A stretch of 16,762 bases of DNA. It comes from Methanosarcinaceae archaeon. Lineage in GTDB: Archaea > Halobacteriota > Methanosarcinia > Methanosarcinales > Methanosarcinaceae. Where the stretch lies: assembly GCA_028690255.1 (NCBI GenBank), contig JAQVBP010000025.1, positions 1 through 16,762 of the forward strand. The letters are read 5' to 3'. Position 1 is the first letter of the stretch; each line of letters opens with the position of its first letter. Below the pieces are notes generated by a model. It had not been told where the DNA came from and did no database searches. It was given only the letters and a program-made list of their open reading frames with translations. The translations under genes and the position numbers were made by a program. Positions 6,961 to 13,631 of the stretch are shown here, piece after piece.

Positions 6961-7640
6961 GAAGGCATTTTACAACCCTTCTCGCCTCCCCGGCCTCCTC
7001 TGTCGGCCGTTGAGGGCCCGGGTTTTCTGATCCCCCAACAACCGACCCGGCTCCGGAAAAACAATAAATCCAGTTCACAAATCCTGGCCAGGCGAATCAA
7101 AACCCTTTCTCCAATACCGGCCAAATCTATATTGTATAATTTTCAAGGTTGTAGGGCTTTCAACGCCAGGGGCCTGTTTTGATACGTATACTTTTCCACT
7201 TCTGCCAGGGCTTCTTTTCTGCAAATCGAATTCAATTCCCGGCAATCGTTCACAATTTCAAAAAAAAGAGACGGCGTTTTCCCTGGTCGTGCAAGCGAGC
7301 GGCTTTTTCGTGATGGTACAAAGAAAAAACTTAACTTCACAGAAACCCTGTGGTGGATGCTGAAATCTCCATTGCCTCTCAAAAAAACAGCAGTATGAAA
7401 GTATGTATTTATTTCACATCCTTCTTGAAACGCCCGGCCTCCTGCGTCGGCCGTTGAGGATCCGGGTTTTCTGATCCTCCACTAACCGGCCCGGCTACGG
7501 AAAAACAAAAAGATCCGGTTCACAAATCCGGGCCAGGCGACTCAAAACGGCTTTTCGTCAAGACCGGCAAAATATATTTTTTTTGTTTTTCAGAGCTTGC
7601 CGGGCTTTCAACGCCAGGGACCGGTTTTGGCCGGAAAAGT
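6961..7640 (+). repeat. Intergenic repeat array D, about 1.5 units
   Basis: Core segments occur at 7082-7097 (TCCTGGCCAGGCGAATC) and 7527-7542 (TCCGGGCCAGGCGACTC), and the hairpin regions with TTTCAACGCCAGGG start at about 7151 and 7600, 449 bp apart. CCGGCCTCCTCTGTCGGCCGTTGAGG (6990-7015) and CCGGCCTCCTGCGTCGGCCGTTGAGG (7435-7460) are the matching ends of two units. The last copy stops just before the 3' end of the convergent regulator gene. Inverted repeats 7018-7023/7045-7050 and 7456-7462/7473-7479 (GAGGATC/GATCCTC) are the local versions of the variable stem. This is the most diverged of the four arrays. Confidence 0.75.
7147..7310 (+). ncRNA. Candidate structured RNA, repeat copy D (diverged)
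   Basis: An AT-rich segment CTATATTGTATAATTTTC (7127-7144) precedes a poorly pairing first hairpin, the conserved AATTCCCGGCAATCGTTCA segment and the hairpin CTGGTCGT-GCAA-GCGAGCGG (7283-7302), in which a G-U pair replaces G-C next to the GCAA loop. It is followed by CTTTTTCG. The weak first hairpin makes this copy the least likely to be functional. Confidence 0.25.
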
Positions 7641-7656
7641 TACTTTCTTATATACT

Positions 7657-8076
7657 TTAGTACTTCTCTTCAGGAGAAACTTTTTCCTCATCCATCTTTA
7701 TTATGAGGGCATTCATTTTGTCATCCATTTTTTCTATCAGTTCATTCATCTGCCCGTACCACTCATCCACATTTTTCTTGACAATGGTCTTCAGTTCATC
7801 GGGCTTAATTCCCACGTACTCGTAATAATAACCCCCACTTTCTATAGACATGGTTTCCCTGTAAACAAGGCCACATGTAATCAGGTTTTGCAGGGCACGG
7901 TAAGCCGTGCTTCTTTCCCTGTGCAGGAGATCCCCCAGTTGTTCAGCAGTCAGAGGTCCATGGTTTAAGAGAGCTTTGTAAGCTTCGATGTCAAGAGACT
8001 TCAAACCCAACACGCACTTTACCATGTCTTCACATCTGAAGCTTGCTCTGATCATTTCGTGAATAGAATTTGCCAT
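7657..8076 (-). CDS. TrmB/MarR-like winged-helix transcriptional regulator
   Basis: A 139-residue protein. Residues about 28-73 form a winged helix-turn-helix: LDIEAYKALLNHGPLTAEQL, then a recognition helix in ERSTAYRALQNLITCGLVYR. This is the pattern of archaeal TrmB- and MarR-type regulators. The wing is probably the SGGYYYEYVGI hairpin (80-90), and residues about 94-131 are a charged amphipathic helix with heptad spacing, a likely dimerisation coiled coil. No ligand domain follows, so it is shorter than sugar-binding TrmB proteins. It is transcribed alone, away from the DUF5591 gene, with a 341-nt AT-rich gap between their starts, and converges on repeat array D. GTGATG upstream of the ATG partly matches the anti-Shine-Dalgarno sequence. 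The target is unknown; self-regulation or control of the divergent gene is possible. Confidence 0.7.
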   Translation of the reverse strand: MANSIHEMIRASFRCEDMVKCVLGLKSLDIEAYKALLNHGPLTAEQLGDLLHRERSTAYRALQNLITCGLVYRETMSIESGGYYYEYVGIKPDELKTIVKKNVDEWYGQMNELIEKMDDKMNALIIKMDEEKVSPEEKY

Positions 8077-8417
8077 AGCATCACTATATTAATTCATCTT
8101 TTCATTGCCTGAATCTGCAATAGATATTGGACACAAAAATTGTCAATACAGAAATCAGTTTTTCAGAATTTTTGGAGCTTAATTATATTTTTCCTTAATT
8201 TTATTATAACAAGAGTAACATTTTCCCTGTATTTTTAACTAACACCAACACACAATAGAATACACATATTCTCTTATTTATATTTATTACATGAAATCTG
8301 TAAAAATTATACAAACGGTTGGCATTTTTTTTAAAATGTGCTCATTACACAAAAGCGCACATAACCGTCGGGGTTAATTATATATATACTTTATTGACCA
8401 ATAGCCGATGAACCTCC
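8077..8417. promoter_or_regulatory. Divergent AT-rich intergenic region with promoter of the DUF5591 gene
   Basis: This gap separates the starts of the regulator (minus) and the DUF5591 gene (plus). TTATATATATA (8378-8388) is a strong TATA box whose expected start, about 8408-8412, leaves fewer than 10 nt of leader before the ATG at 8418, so that mRNA is probably near-leaderless. An inverted repeat ATGTGC/GCACAT (8336-8341 and 8357-8362), about 17-40 nt upstream of the TATA box, could be an operator. TTGGACA and TTGTCAA (near 8128-8147) form a loose dyad closer to the regulator start. No gene or RNA is visible here. Confidence 0.45.
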
Positions 8418-9101
8418 ATGAAGCCCATCATCCCTGAAAACGAACGTTCAAGTGAACCCCTTGACACTGAAAGGATAATCTATCACCCGGACATGGTCCG
8501 GGCCAACGAGTGGATATTGAGTGAATACGAGGCCCCTGCCCGGAAACTCTGTATTTTTGTGCCCTGCGCCAAAAAAAAACCCTACCATGAAAGTCCCTCA
8601 CATAAAAAATTCGACCGTATCATCTTCGAACTTCTAAAACCCGAAGACGTACATATCGTGACCTTCGGGACCTGCGGGGTAGCCCCCCGGGAACTTGATA
8701 CCCAGTACCCTTTCATGCACTATAAATTTATGATGGGAAAATGCAACGTAACCCGGGTCAAAAAGGACTTTATAAGAATAGAAAGTGAAAGACTGGCCTC
8801 CTATCTCGAAAAAACCCGAAAAAACTACAGGCACAGGATAGCCTACTGCATAGGGGACTTCAGGACCGCAATGGAAAAGGCCCTTGAGATGGTGGACCTC
8901 GAAGTTGAAATAGTCCCGAGGGAGCCCATAATCCGGAAAATGCTCCAACCGGAAAAAAAATTTATTTATAACAGCCTCTCCAGCAAAGAATACCTGCAGG
9001 ACTTTTCCGACGCCATTTCCGACGCTATGGGAATCCCAAAAAGGGAAGTTGGCCTCAAGGAAGACCTCTCAGTCGATGACACGGACTGGTATCTCCTCTA
9101 A
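8418..9101 (+). CDS. Stand-alone DUF5591 protein with the ArcS signature motif
   Basis: A 227-residue soluble protein. Residues 49-62 read PCAKKKPYHESPSH, a complete match to the PC-X3-KPY-X2-S-X2-H signature of archaeosine synthase (ArcS), the enzyme acting on preQ0 at position 15 of archaeal tRNA. TFGTCGVAPRELDTQYPFMH (82-101) and the AYCIGDF segment (142-148) fit the DUF5591 domain. Full ArcS proteins are several hundred residues long, with a TGT-like domain before DUF5591 and a PUA domain after it; both are missing, so this is either a split ArcS, a paralogue with another substrate, or a DUF5591-only family. Its position next to, but convergent with, the methylamine operon gives no functional link. 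It ends in TAA just before a bidirectional terminator. Confidence 0.7.
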   Translation: MKPIIPENERSSEPLDTERIIYHPDMVRANEWILSEYEAPARKLCIFVPCAKKKPYHESPSHKKFDRIIFELLKPEDVHIVTFGTCGVAPRELDTQYPFMHYKFMMGKCNVTRVKKDFIRIESERLASYLEKTRKNYRHRIAYCIGDFRTAMEKALEMVDLEVEIVPREPIIRKMLQPEKKFIYNSLSSKEYLQDFSDAISDAMGIPKREVGLKEDLSVDDTDWYLL

Positions 9102-9106
9102 AAAGC

Positions 9107-9150
9107 CAGAACCTCTTTATGAGGACTCCTGTTCTGCCTGCAGGTTTTTT
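9107..9150. terminator. Bidirectional terminator between convergent genes
   Basis: CAGAAC (9107-9112) pairs with GTTCTG (9131-9136), with an inner CCTC/GAGG (9112-9115 and 9121-9124) as an alternative. The plus strand runs into six T at 9145-9150. On the minus strand the hairpin is followed by GGCTTTTTAG. It lies between the DUF5591 stop (9101) and the end of the methylamine operon (9198) and would stop transcription from both sides. Confidence 0.5.
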
Positions 9151-9197
9151 AAGCTTCAGGGAAAGGGCTTGCAGGATCCGTTTTTGTACTTGAAAGC

Positions 9198-9347
9198 TCA
9201 AAACTGTGAAACAAAAGTTCTTGCCTGATACAGGGCAATAACTGCCAGAATCAGAATCAGGACCATCCACATGACGTCAGCCGCTGGTATAAAGGAATTT
9301 GCCCAGTAGGCATTGTAAGCTTCCATAGCAGCCTCTGTTTGTACCAT
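9198..9347 (-). CDS. 49-residue single-span membrane protein at the end of the methylamine operon
   Basis: This frame is short but well supported: a strong ribosome binding site (GAGGGGG, 6 nt before the ATG at 9345-9347), co-directional with the genes before it, 28 nt after the 98-aa gene, ending in TGA. The peptide starts MVQTEAAMEAYNAYWANSFI, continues PAADVMWMV, and has a hydrophobic stretch at about residues 25-40 (VMWMVLILILAVIALY) ending in QARTFVSQF, so one membrane helix with a short polar tail. It resembles small accessory subunits of transporters in form only. Given its place after mttP, a role in stabilising or regulating the methylamine permease is plausible but is inference. I do not recognise a named family. 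Confidence 0.7.
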   Translation of the reverse strand: MVQTEAAMEAYNAYWANSFIPAADVMWMVLILILAVIALYQARTFVSQF

Positions 9348-9375
9348 ATTACCCCCTCATGATTACATAACATAC

Positions 9376-9672
9376 TTACACATAACGCAAACAGGCATCC
9401 GAGCCCCGAACTTTCCCAAAGTCAGTGATCCTGTATTTGTGCAGGAGAAAATTATTCTTATAGATACCCTCCTCATCGACCTTCTGTTCCACGTCCTTCA
9501 GCATCCCCCCTGAAGCCAGTTCTATGATATCGAAGTTGATACTATCCCTGTTATAATCTCCTTTCATGCCGTACTCTTCCTGAACTTTTGAAACAATTTC
9601 ATAGTTCCAGTGCTCCTTTTCGTCAAGGAAAAGTTCCAGAATCCTGAACTTAATCGGGCGGTTTTTAGCCAT
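9376..9672 (-). CDS. Winged-helix-like small protein after mttP
   Basis: A 98-residue charged, soluble protein. The pattern of helices (FRILELFLDEKEHWNYEIVS, about 9-28) followed by a second helix (SINFDIIELASGGMLKDVEQ, about 44-63) and a beta-like end (LLHKYRITDFGKV) is typical of winged helix-turn-helix proteins, so a DNA-binding role is likely, though no named family is evident. Its ATG begins one nucleotide after the mttP stop codon (TAA-T-ATG), with a run of six G as ribosome binding site inside the end of mttP, showing tight coupling. It may act as a local regulator of methylamine genes, but that is inference. It ends in TAA. Confidence 0.7.
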   Translation of the reverse strand: MAKNRPIKFRILELFLDEKEHWNYEIVSKVQEEYGMKGDYNRDSINFDIIELASGGMLKDVEQKVDEEGIYKNNFLLHKYRITDFGKVRGSDACLRYV

Positions 9673-9673
9673 A

Positions 9674-10720
9674 TTATTCCCCCCTCAGGGTCTCAAGTTC
9701 GCTGGTTTCCTCAGTAAACATAATGAAACTCCCGGCAACGCAGAGCGCACCTCCAAGCAGGATAGTCCACTCAGGGACATCTCCGAAGAAGAGGAAAATA
9801 AAAATAATTGCACATAGCCCGTAGAGGTTTCCTATCCCCTGGCCCCTTCCGACTCCTATGAGAGGGAAGGACTTATACCAGCAGACGTAACAGAACCCGA
9901 AGGTGATTCCCGCAAAAATCAGGACCAGCAGCGTCAGAGGCTCAAAGGCCTGAAGCGCAAAGGAGTACATGGGATAACCCACTATCGCGAGGAGGGGTAC
10001 GATAATAATCCACCAGATAATATTTTCCCCCAGGAACCGGAGGGTGAGCCCCACGTCCGGTTCGGAAATATCAAGCCCTTTGCCTGCTATTGCCCCTTCG
10101 ATCCCCCAGCCGGCAGCCGCCATAAGCCCGCCGAGATATCCTATCCAGGGCACATCCCCTGCGGCAAGTTCGGTAACAAGCCCGCCGCCAAAGATGGTAA
10201 TCCCACCAATAATAATAACTATAATTCCCATTGCAGCCCTTTTACTGATCTTTTCCCCGTACCAGTAATAGGCAAGTACCGAACCTATCACAGGATAGAG
10301 AAGGGCAGCAACGGCCGCAAACGCTCCGCCGATAAAACCCATAGCCATGAATGAGCCGAGAATTGCCATGGGCCCCCCGAAAACAGAAGCCAGGAAGAAC
10401 CATTTGGAACATGGGTGAAATTCCTTAAGAGTCCTCACCAGTTCCCCGTATTTCCCAAGTACCCCGTTCCAGAGCATAAGCGCAAGCATAACGGTGAGTG
10501 CATTGAATGCGGTAATCAGAACCGCCGTTACAACCAGAGACGCAGCATCCCCCTCTGTCCCCGCGATAACTCCATACATTTCATCAAAAGGATTCAGGAC
10601 CCATACAACAGTCCCCGGAAGGTACCAGATCCCCCAGAACACAGCACAGAAAAGGGCCCACATATACCCTTTACTGATTTTTCGTTTGCTTTCCTGCCTT
10701 TTCAAGGCTTGCAAATCCAC
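9674..10720 (-). CDS. mttP: Putative methylamine permease MttP (DMT-superfamily-like)
   Basis: A 348-residue protein of about ten membrane helices in two similar halves, with short charged loops. Glycine-rich helices such as FVGG-like FIGGAFAAVAALLYPVIGSV and the small-residue GIIVIIIGGITIFGGG fit the drug/metabolite transporter fold. In Methanosarcina the gene after mttC encodes MttP, a putative trimethylamine permease, and the position here is the same; transport of the amine has been inferred in this family rather than shown. I place the start at the GTG (10718-10720) because AGGGAGGAG lies 5-7 nt before it and the protein then begins just ahead of the first helix. The frame stays open 77 more codons upstream, but that extension looks non-coding. 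A 400-nt gap separates it from mttC. It ends in TAA. Confidence 0.85.
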   Translation of the reverse strand: MDLQALKRQESKRKISKGYMWALFCAVFWGIWYLPGTVVWVLNPFDEMYGVIAGTEGDAASLVVTAVLITAFNALTVMLALMLWNGVLGKYGELVRTLKEFHPCSKWFFLASVFGGPMAILGSFMAMGFIGGAFAAVAALLYPVIGSVLAYYWYGEKISKRAAMGIIVIIIGGITIFGGGLVTELAAGDVPWIGYLGGLMAAAGWGIEGAIAGKGLDISEPDVGLTLRFLGENIIWWIIIVPLLAIVGYPMYSFALQAFEPLTLLVLIFAGITFGFCYVCWYKSFPLIGVGRGQGIGNLYGLCAIIFIFLFFGDVPEWTILLGGALCVAGSFIMFTEETSELETLRGE

Positions 10721-11120
10721 GCCAACTCCTCCCTTATATAAATCTCCCTTTTCCGTATTCCCTCTGCTCAGAGCCCCCGGGCCGTACAGGCAGGGTTTTT
10801 TACCGGGTCTGTCCGGAACACTATCAGGGGTTATTGACAGACGTGCATAAGGCCTGCGAATTTTGAAGAATAGACTTAAGAGGAGAAAACCGGGTTTGAA
10901 ACCCGGATTTACCCCGAAGCCGTATGCTTTTTTTTGCTCAGGCCTGTCCACGGATAGTATTCTTTAATTATCTTATGGCAACATTGTTTAATTAATTTAA
11001 ATGTATGGTTTTAAATTCTTTTAATCCCCCCTAACTCCCTCAACATGGACCCTTTTTCTCAATAAACCGAGCATCAGGCGAACAGGTTTTTGGAAAAGGT
11101 AGTTGACTTTTTGCCTTCCC
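10721..11120 (-). other. Long mttC-mttP spacer with terminator-like hairpin
   Basis: No gene is seen here. Read on the minus strand, the hairpin CCGGGTT-TCA-AACCCGG (10890-10906) is followed by TTTTCT, a weak intrinsic-terminator shape. Upstream of it are AT-rich TATA candidates (TTTAAAACC and ATTTAAATTAATTAA, about 10990-11020). So mttP may be made both by readthrough and from its own promoter, with a leader of about 260 nt. The TATA-like TTTATATAAG at 10734-10743 is too close to the start codon to serve mttP. Confidence 0.4.
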
Positions 11121-11774
11121 TTAAACCCCCAGAGCTTCCTTTATTTTATTAACAGCGTCTGTCGCATTTTCCCCGTAGATATCGGCCCCGATCTGGTTCG
11201 CCCAATCCTGGGTAACCGGAGCTCCCCCCACCATCGTCTTGAGCTGGTCACGGATTCCGGCTTCTTTCAACTGTTCCTCAAGCGTGATCTGGGTAACCAT
11301 TGTCGAAGTCATGAGGGCCGAGGACGCAACAACATCGGGTTTCAGCTCTTTTGCCTTCTCGACGAACGTGGTAACAGGCACGTCCCTTCCCAGATCGACT
11401 ACCTCAAACCCCGCAATGTTGAGCATGGAGACCACGATGTCCTTTCCGATGGAATGGATATCCCCTTCGATAGTCCCTATCATGACCTTTCCTTTGGACT
11501 CGGTCTTGGACATGCGCCTCTCCATTTCAGGCTTGAGGACTGCAATGCCTGCGTTCATGGCCTCTGCCGCTGCAAGCACGTGAGGCAGGAAAAGGGTGCC
11601 CTGTTCAAACTTTTCACCCACCTCCTGCATCCCTGCAGTAAACCCGTGCTCGATGATCTCCACCGGGTCGATCCCTTCCTTCAAAGCTTCATTGGACGCT
11701 TCTTCAGCAATTTCGGAGTCAAATTCGGTGATAGATTCCTTTGCTTTTGCGATGATTTCTTCTTTGCTTACCAT
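11121..11774 (-). CDS. mttC: Trimethylamine corrinoid protein MttC
   Basis: A 217-residue cobalamin-binding protein, the usual family length. Residues 1-90 are the helical methionine-synthase-type B12 cap. The Rossmann-like B12 domain follows, with the base-off/His-on motif GDIHSIGKD (D105, H107, G110), S-A-L at 152-154 and GGAP at 183-186. H107 is the lower axial ligand of cobalt. In the cell the Co(I) form takes a methyl group from trimethylamine through MttB and passes it to coenzyme M through MtbA. The ATG at 11774 is preferred to one 18 codons further up because of GGGGGGA placed 6 nt before it. It lies 13 nt after the mttB stop, so the two partners are co-translated. It ends in TAA. Confidence 0.95.
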   Translation of the reverse strand: MVSKEEIIAKAKESITEFDSEIAEEASNEALKEGIDPVEIIEHGFTAGMQEVGEKFEQGTLFLPHVLAAAEAMNAGIAVLKPEMERRMSKTESKGKVMIGTIEGDIHSIGKDIVVSMLNIAGFEVVDLGRDVPVTTFVEKAKELKPDVVASSALMTSTMVTQITLEEQLKEAGIRDQLKTMVGGAPVTQDWANQIGADIYGENATDAVNKIKEALGV

Positions 11775-11787
11775 TTTTATTCCCCCC

Positions 11788-13278
11788 TTACCTGGCATCC
11801 CTGAAGGCTTTGTCTGCCCTGTCCACAACAGCTTTCATGTCCTTCAGGAGGTCCGCATCTACTGGCGGGACCTCGTGGTGTTTGAGGACATCCAGAACCT
11901 TTTCGTTTGCAACGGTTGCCAGGTCTTTGGATCCCGCGTGTTCCCAGTCTCCGAACATCATCCTATCAATGAGCATCGGGTCGGACGGATAGTCTACAAG
12001 CATCCTTGTCTTCTTAAGGGCCAGGAAGTTGTTTCCTATACCCACCTTCTTGATGGACTCCACGTCCAGAGTCTCGGTGGAAACCGGGATTCCTTTCATG
12101 GCTTTCTTGGTCATTTTGATGATATCGTTGTCGATTACGAGCTGTTCCATAGAGAAAGTCATTCCAAGCTCAAGCATCCCGGCCCCGTACAGGGTGTTTG
12201 CCCCCGCGAGTGCGGGAAGCAGGCAGGTCATGGTCTTTTCGTGCCCTGCCTGGTCGTCCGGGACCTTGGCGTCAGACTAAGTGCCCGCAACAAAGGACGG
12301 GAGGCCATAGAACTGCGCAAGTTTTGCCACGGCCGCACTGATGAGCCCGAGTTCCGGAGAACCGACCGGAGCCGTCCCCTTCTTCAGGTCAAAGGTTGTC
12401 GTGGAACTTCCGTACCAGACTTTGGTCCCCGGAATTGTCAGCTGGGCAAGGGTGATCCCTGAGAGGACTTCGGCATTGTGAGTTACAAGGGTTCCCGCAA
12501 GGTAGACCGGGGAAGATCCTCCCGACATTGCCATACTCAGGACATTTACCGGGATTCCCAGGCGGGCCCCTTTGATGATGACCTGGCAGGCATTCACGCT
12601 GAGTTCAAGCGGACTGGTCGGACAGAGCAGCATGGAGAAAATCGGCTTCTTCCTGGCTTCCTCTGCGTCTCCCCCATAGAGGGCCTTTGCAACGTCCCAG
12701 TAGTACTCCACGTTCTCTCCTACGGGGTCGATGTGGTGAAAGTGCTTCTGAGTGTTGGTAAGCGGGGTGAAGGTCTCGTGAACGTCCTGAGCCCCTTTGC
12801 CTGCCCAGTCCCTCGCGGAAACCGGCAGAGAATAGTAGTCGATGTTCTCGGCCCAGTCACAGAGCTTTGCGATATCCGCCACGTCCCGATCCACAGAGTC
12901 TACGGTTACGTATTTTCCGTTCTGGTACCTGCACATCTTGACTCCGGTCCCGAAGCAGGTCCAGTGTACCTTACCACCGCATTCCATGACGGTATTGTAT
13001 TTTTTCTCACGGCCCCAGAGCATGAACCTCGAGGGCGCAAGCTTAAGGGCCCTTCTTACAAGGTACTCCGGGATTTTCACGATCTGGGTCTTTTCATCGA
13101 CCTCACAGCCGTTTTCCTTGAAGATCTTTCTCGCTTCCGGGTCCGAGACCTGAATCCCCGGGTCCATCAGGATATCCATTGTGGCATAATGGATTGCTTT
13201 TAACTCGCCAGTTGTAAACAGGTTCAGTTCCACGCCGTCGAGGGGATAAGCCCCTGCGAATGCATTACATTCTGCCAT
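11788..13278 (-). CDS. mttB: Trimethylamine:corrinoid methyltransferase MttB, with pyrrolysine
   Basis: A protein of 496 residues counting pyrrolysine at position 334. Translation runs 333 residues from ATG 13278 to an in-frame TAG (12277-12279), after which the same frame continues for 162 residues, SDAKVPDDQAGHEKTM onward, to a TAA at 11788. The break falls in FVAGT-Pyl-SDAKVPDD, the known Pyl site of this family, so the amber is a sense codon and the gene is not broken. MttB is a TIM barrel in which Pyl activates trimethylamine for transfer of one methyl group to the Co(I) corrinoid of MttC, leaving dimethylamine, the substrate of MtbB encoded just upstream. GGGAGAT lies about 9 nt before the start. 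A 353-nt leader/spacer precedes it. Confidence 0.96.
12277..12279 (-). other. In-frame UAG read as pyrrolysine in mttB
   Basis: CTA on the plus strand is TAG on the coding strand, in frame between residues FVAGT and SDAKVPDD. Coding character and family similarity continue unbroken after it. Decoding needs pylT, pylS and pylBCD, which are not in this window. Confidence 0.95.
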
Positions 13279-13631
13279 TGTTTCAATCTCCCTTTTTGTT
13301 ACTTCCCTTCTTTTGTTATGGGTTTCACCCGGGGTCCTGAGATTGTCCGGAAAAACAGCAGTATCCCCCCATAATATTTCAGGAATTCCCCGTTCCTTTC
13401 GGACTATGACCCATATTTCCCCAAATTTTAACAGAGAGACCCCGTGGCTTCATTCGTTCATAAACATCCGGCCTTAATAGACTCTTTAAAGGTCTCTTTA
13501 AAGGTCTCTTTAATCGTCTCTTAACGGTCTCTCTATACCCCATTTTATAAACGATATTATATATAATTTCTTAGAATTATTCTTCCGGAAAATTTGCTTT
13601 CCGGAAAAATCCCTTAACTTTGCGGCCCGGT
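13279..13631 (-). promoter_or_regulatory. mtbB-mttB spacer: hairpin, TATA boxes and long mttB leader
   Basis: No gene is seen here. From the mtbB stop onward on the minus strand there is a perfect 9-bp hairpin TTCCGGAAA/TTTCCGGAA with a 6-nt loop (13583-13606). Two TATA candidates follow, AATTATATATAATATC (13553-13568) and TTTATAAAA (13542-13550). Five 12-nt tandem units come next (13474-13532), then about 190 nt without features. A start at about 13518-13534 would give mttB a 5' leader of about 240-255 nt beginning in or at the tandem repeat. The hairpin has no T tract, so transcription from mtbB may still pass. Confidence 0.45.
13474..13532. repeat. Five 11-12-nt tandem units in the mttB leader
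   Basis: Units on the plus strand are TTAATAGACTCT, TTAAAGGTCTCT, TTAAAGGTCTCT, TTAATCGTCTCT and TAACGGTCTCT. The two middle units are identical. The period is close to one turn of the helix, which suits phased protein binding. On the mttB mRNA the units read AGAGAC followed by an AT-rich part ending in TTAA. Confidence 0.8.

Noticed and set aside
422..7640. CRISPR array
   Set aside because: The repeats are hundreds of bases long, diverged and tandem or gene-separated, without short identical repeats and unique spacers, and no cas genes are present.
10734..10743. TTTATATAAG as the mttP TATA box
   Set aside because: A start about 25 nt downstream would fall at or inside the start codon and remove the strong ribosome binding site.
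10721..10951. 77-residue N-terminal extension of MttP
   Set aside because: The extension is rich in Pro, Arg and Gly, overlaps a terminator-like hairpin, and a good ribosome binding site sits directly before the GTG at 10720.
11596..13203. Long plus-strand open frames (288 and 241 codons) opposite mttC and mttB
   Set aside because: Antisense shadows of MttC and MttB with atypical composition and no ribosome binding sites.
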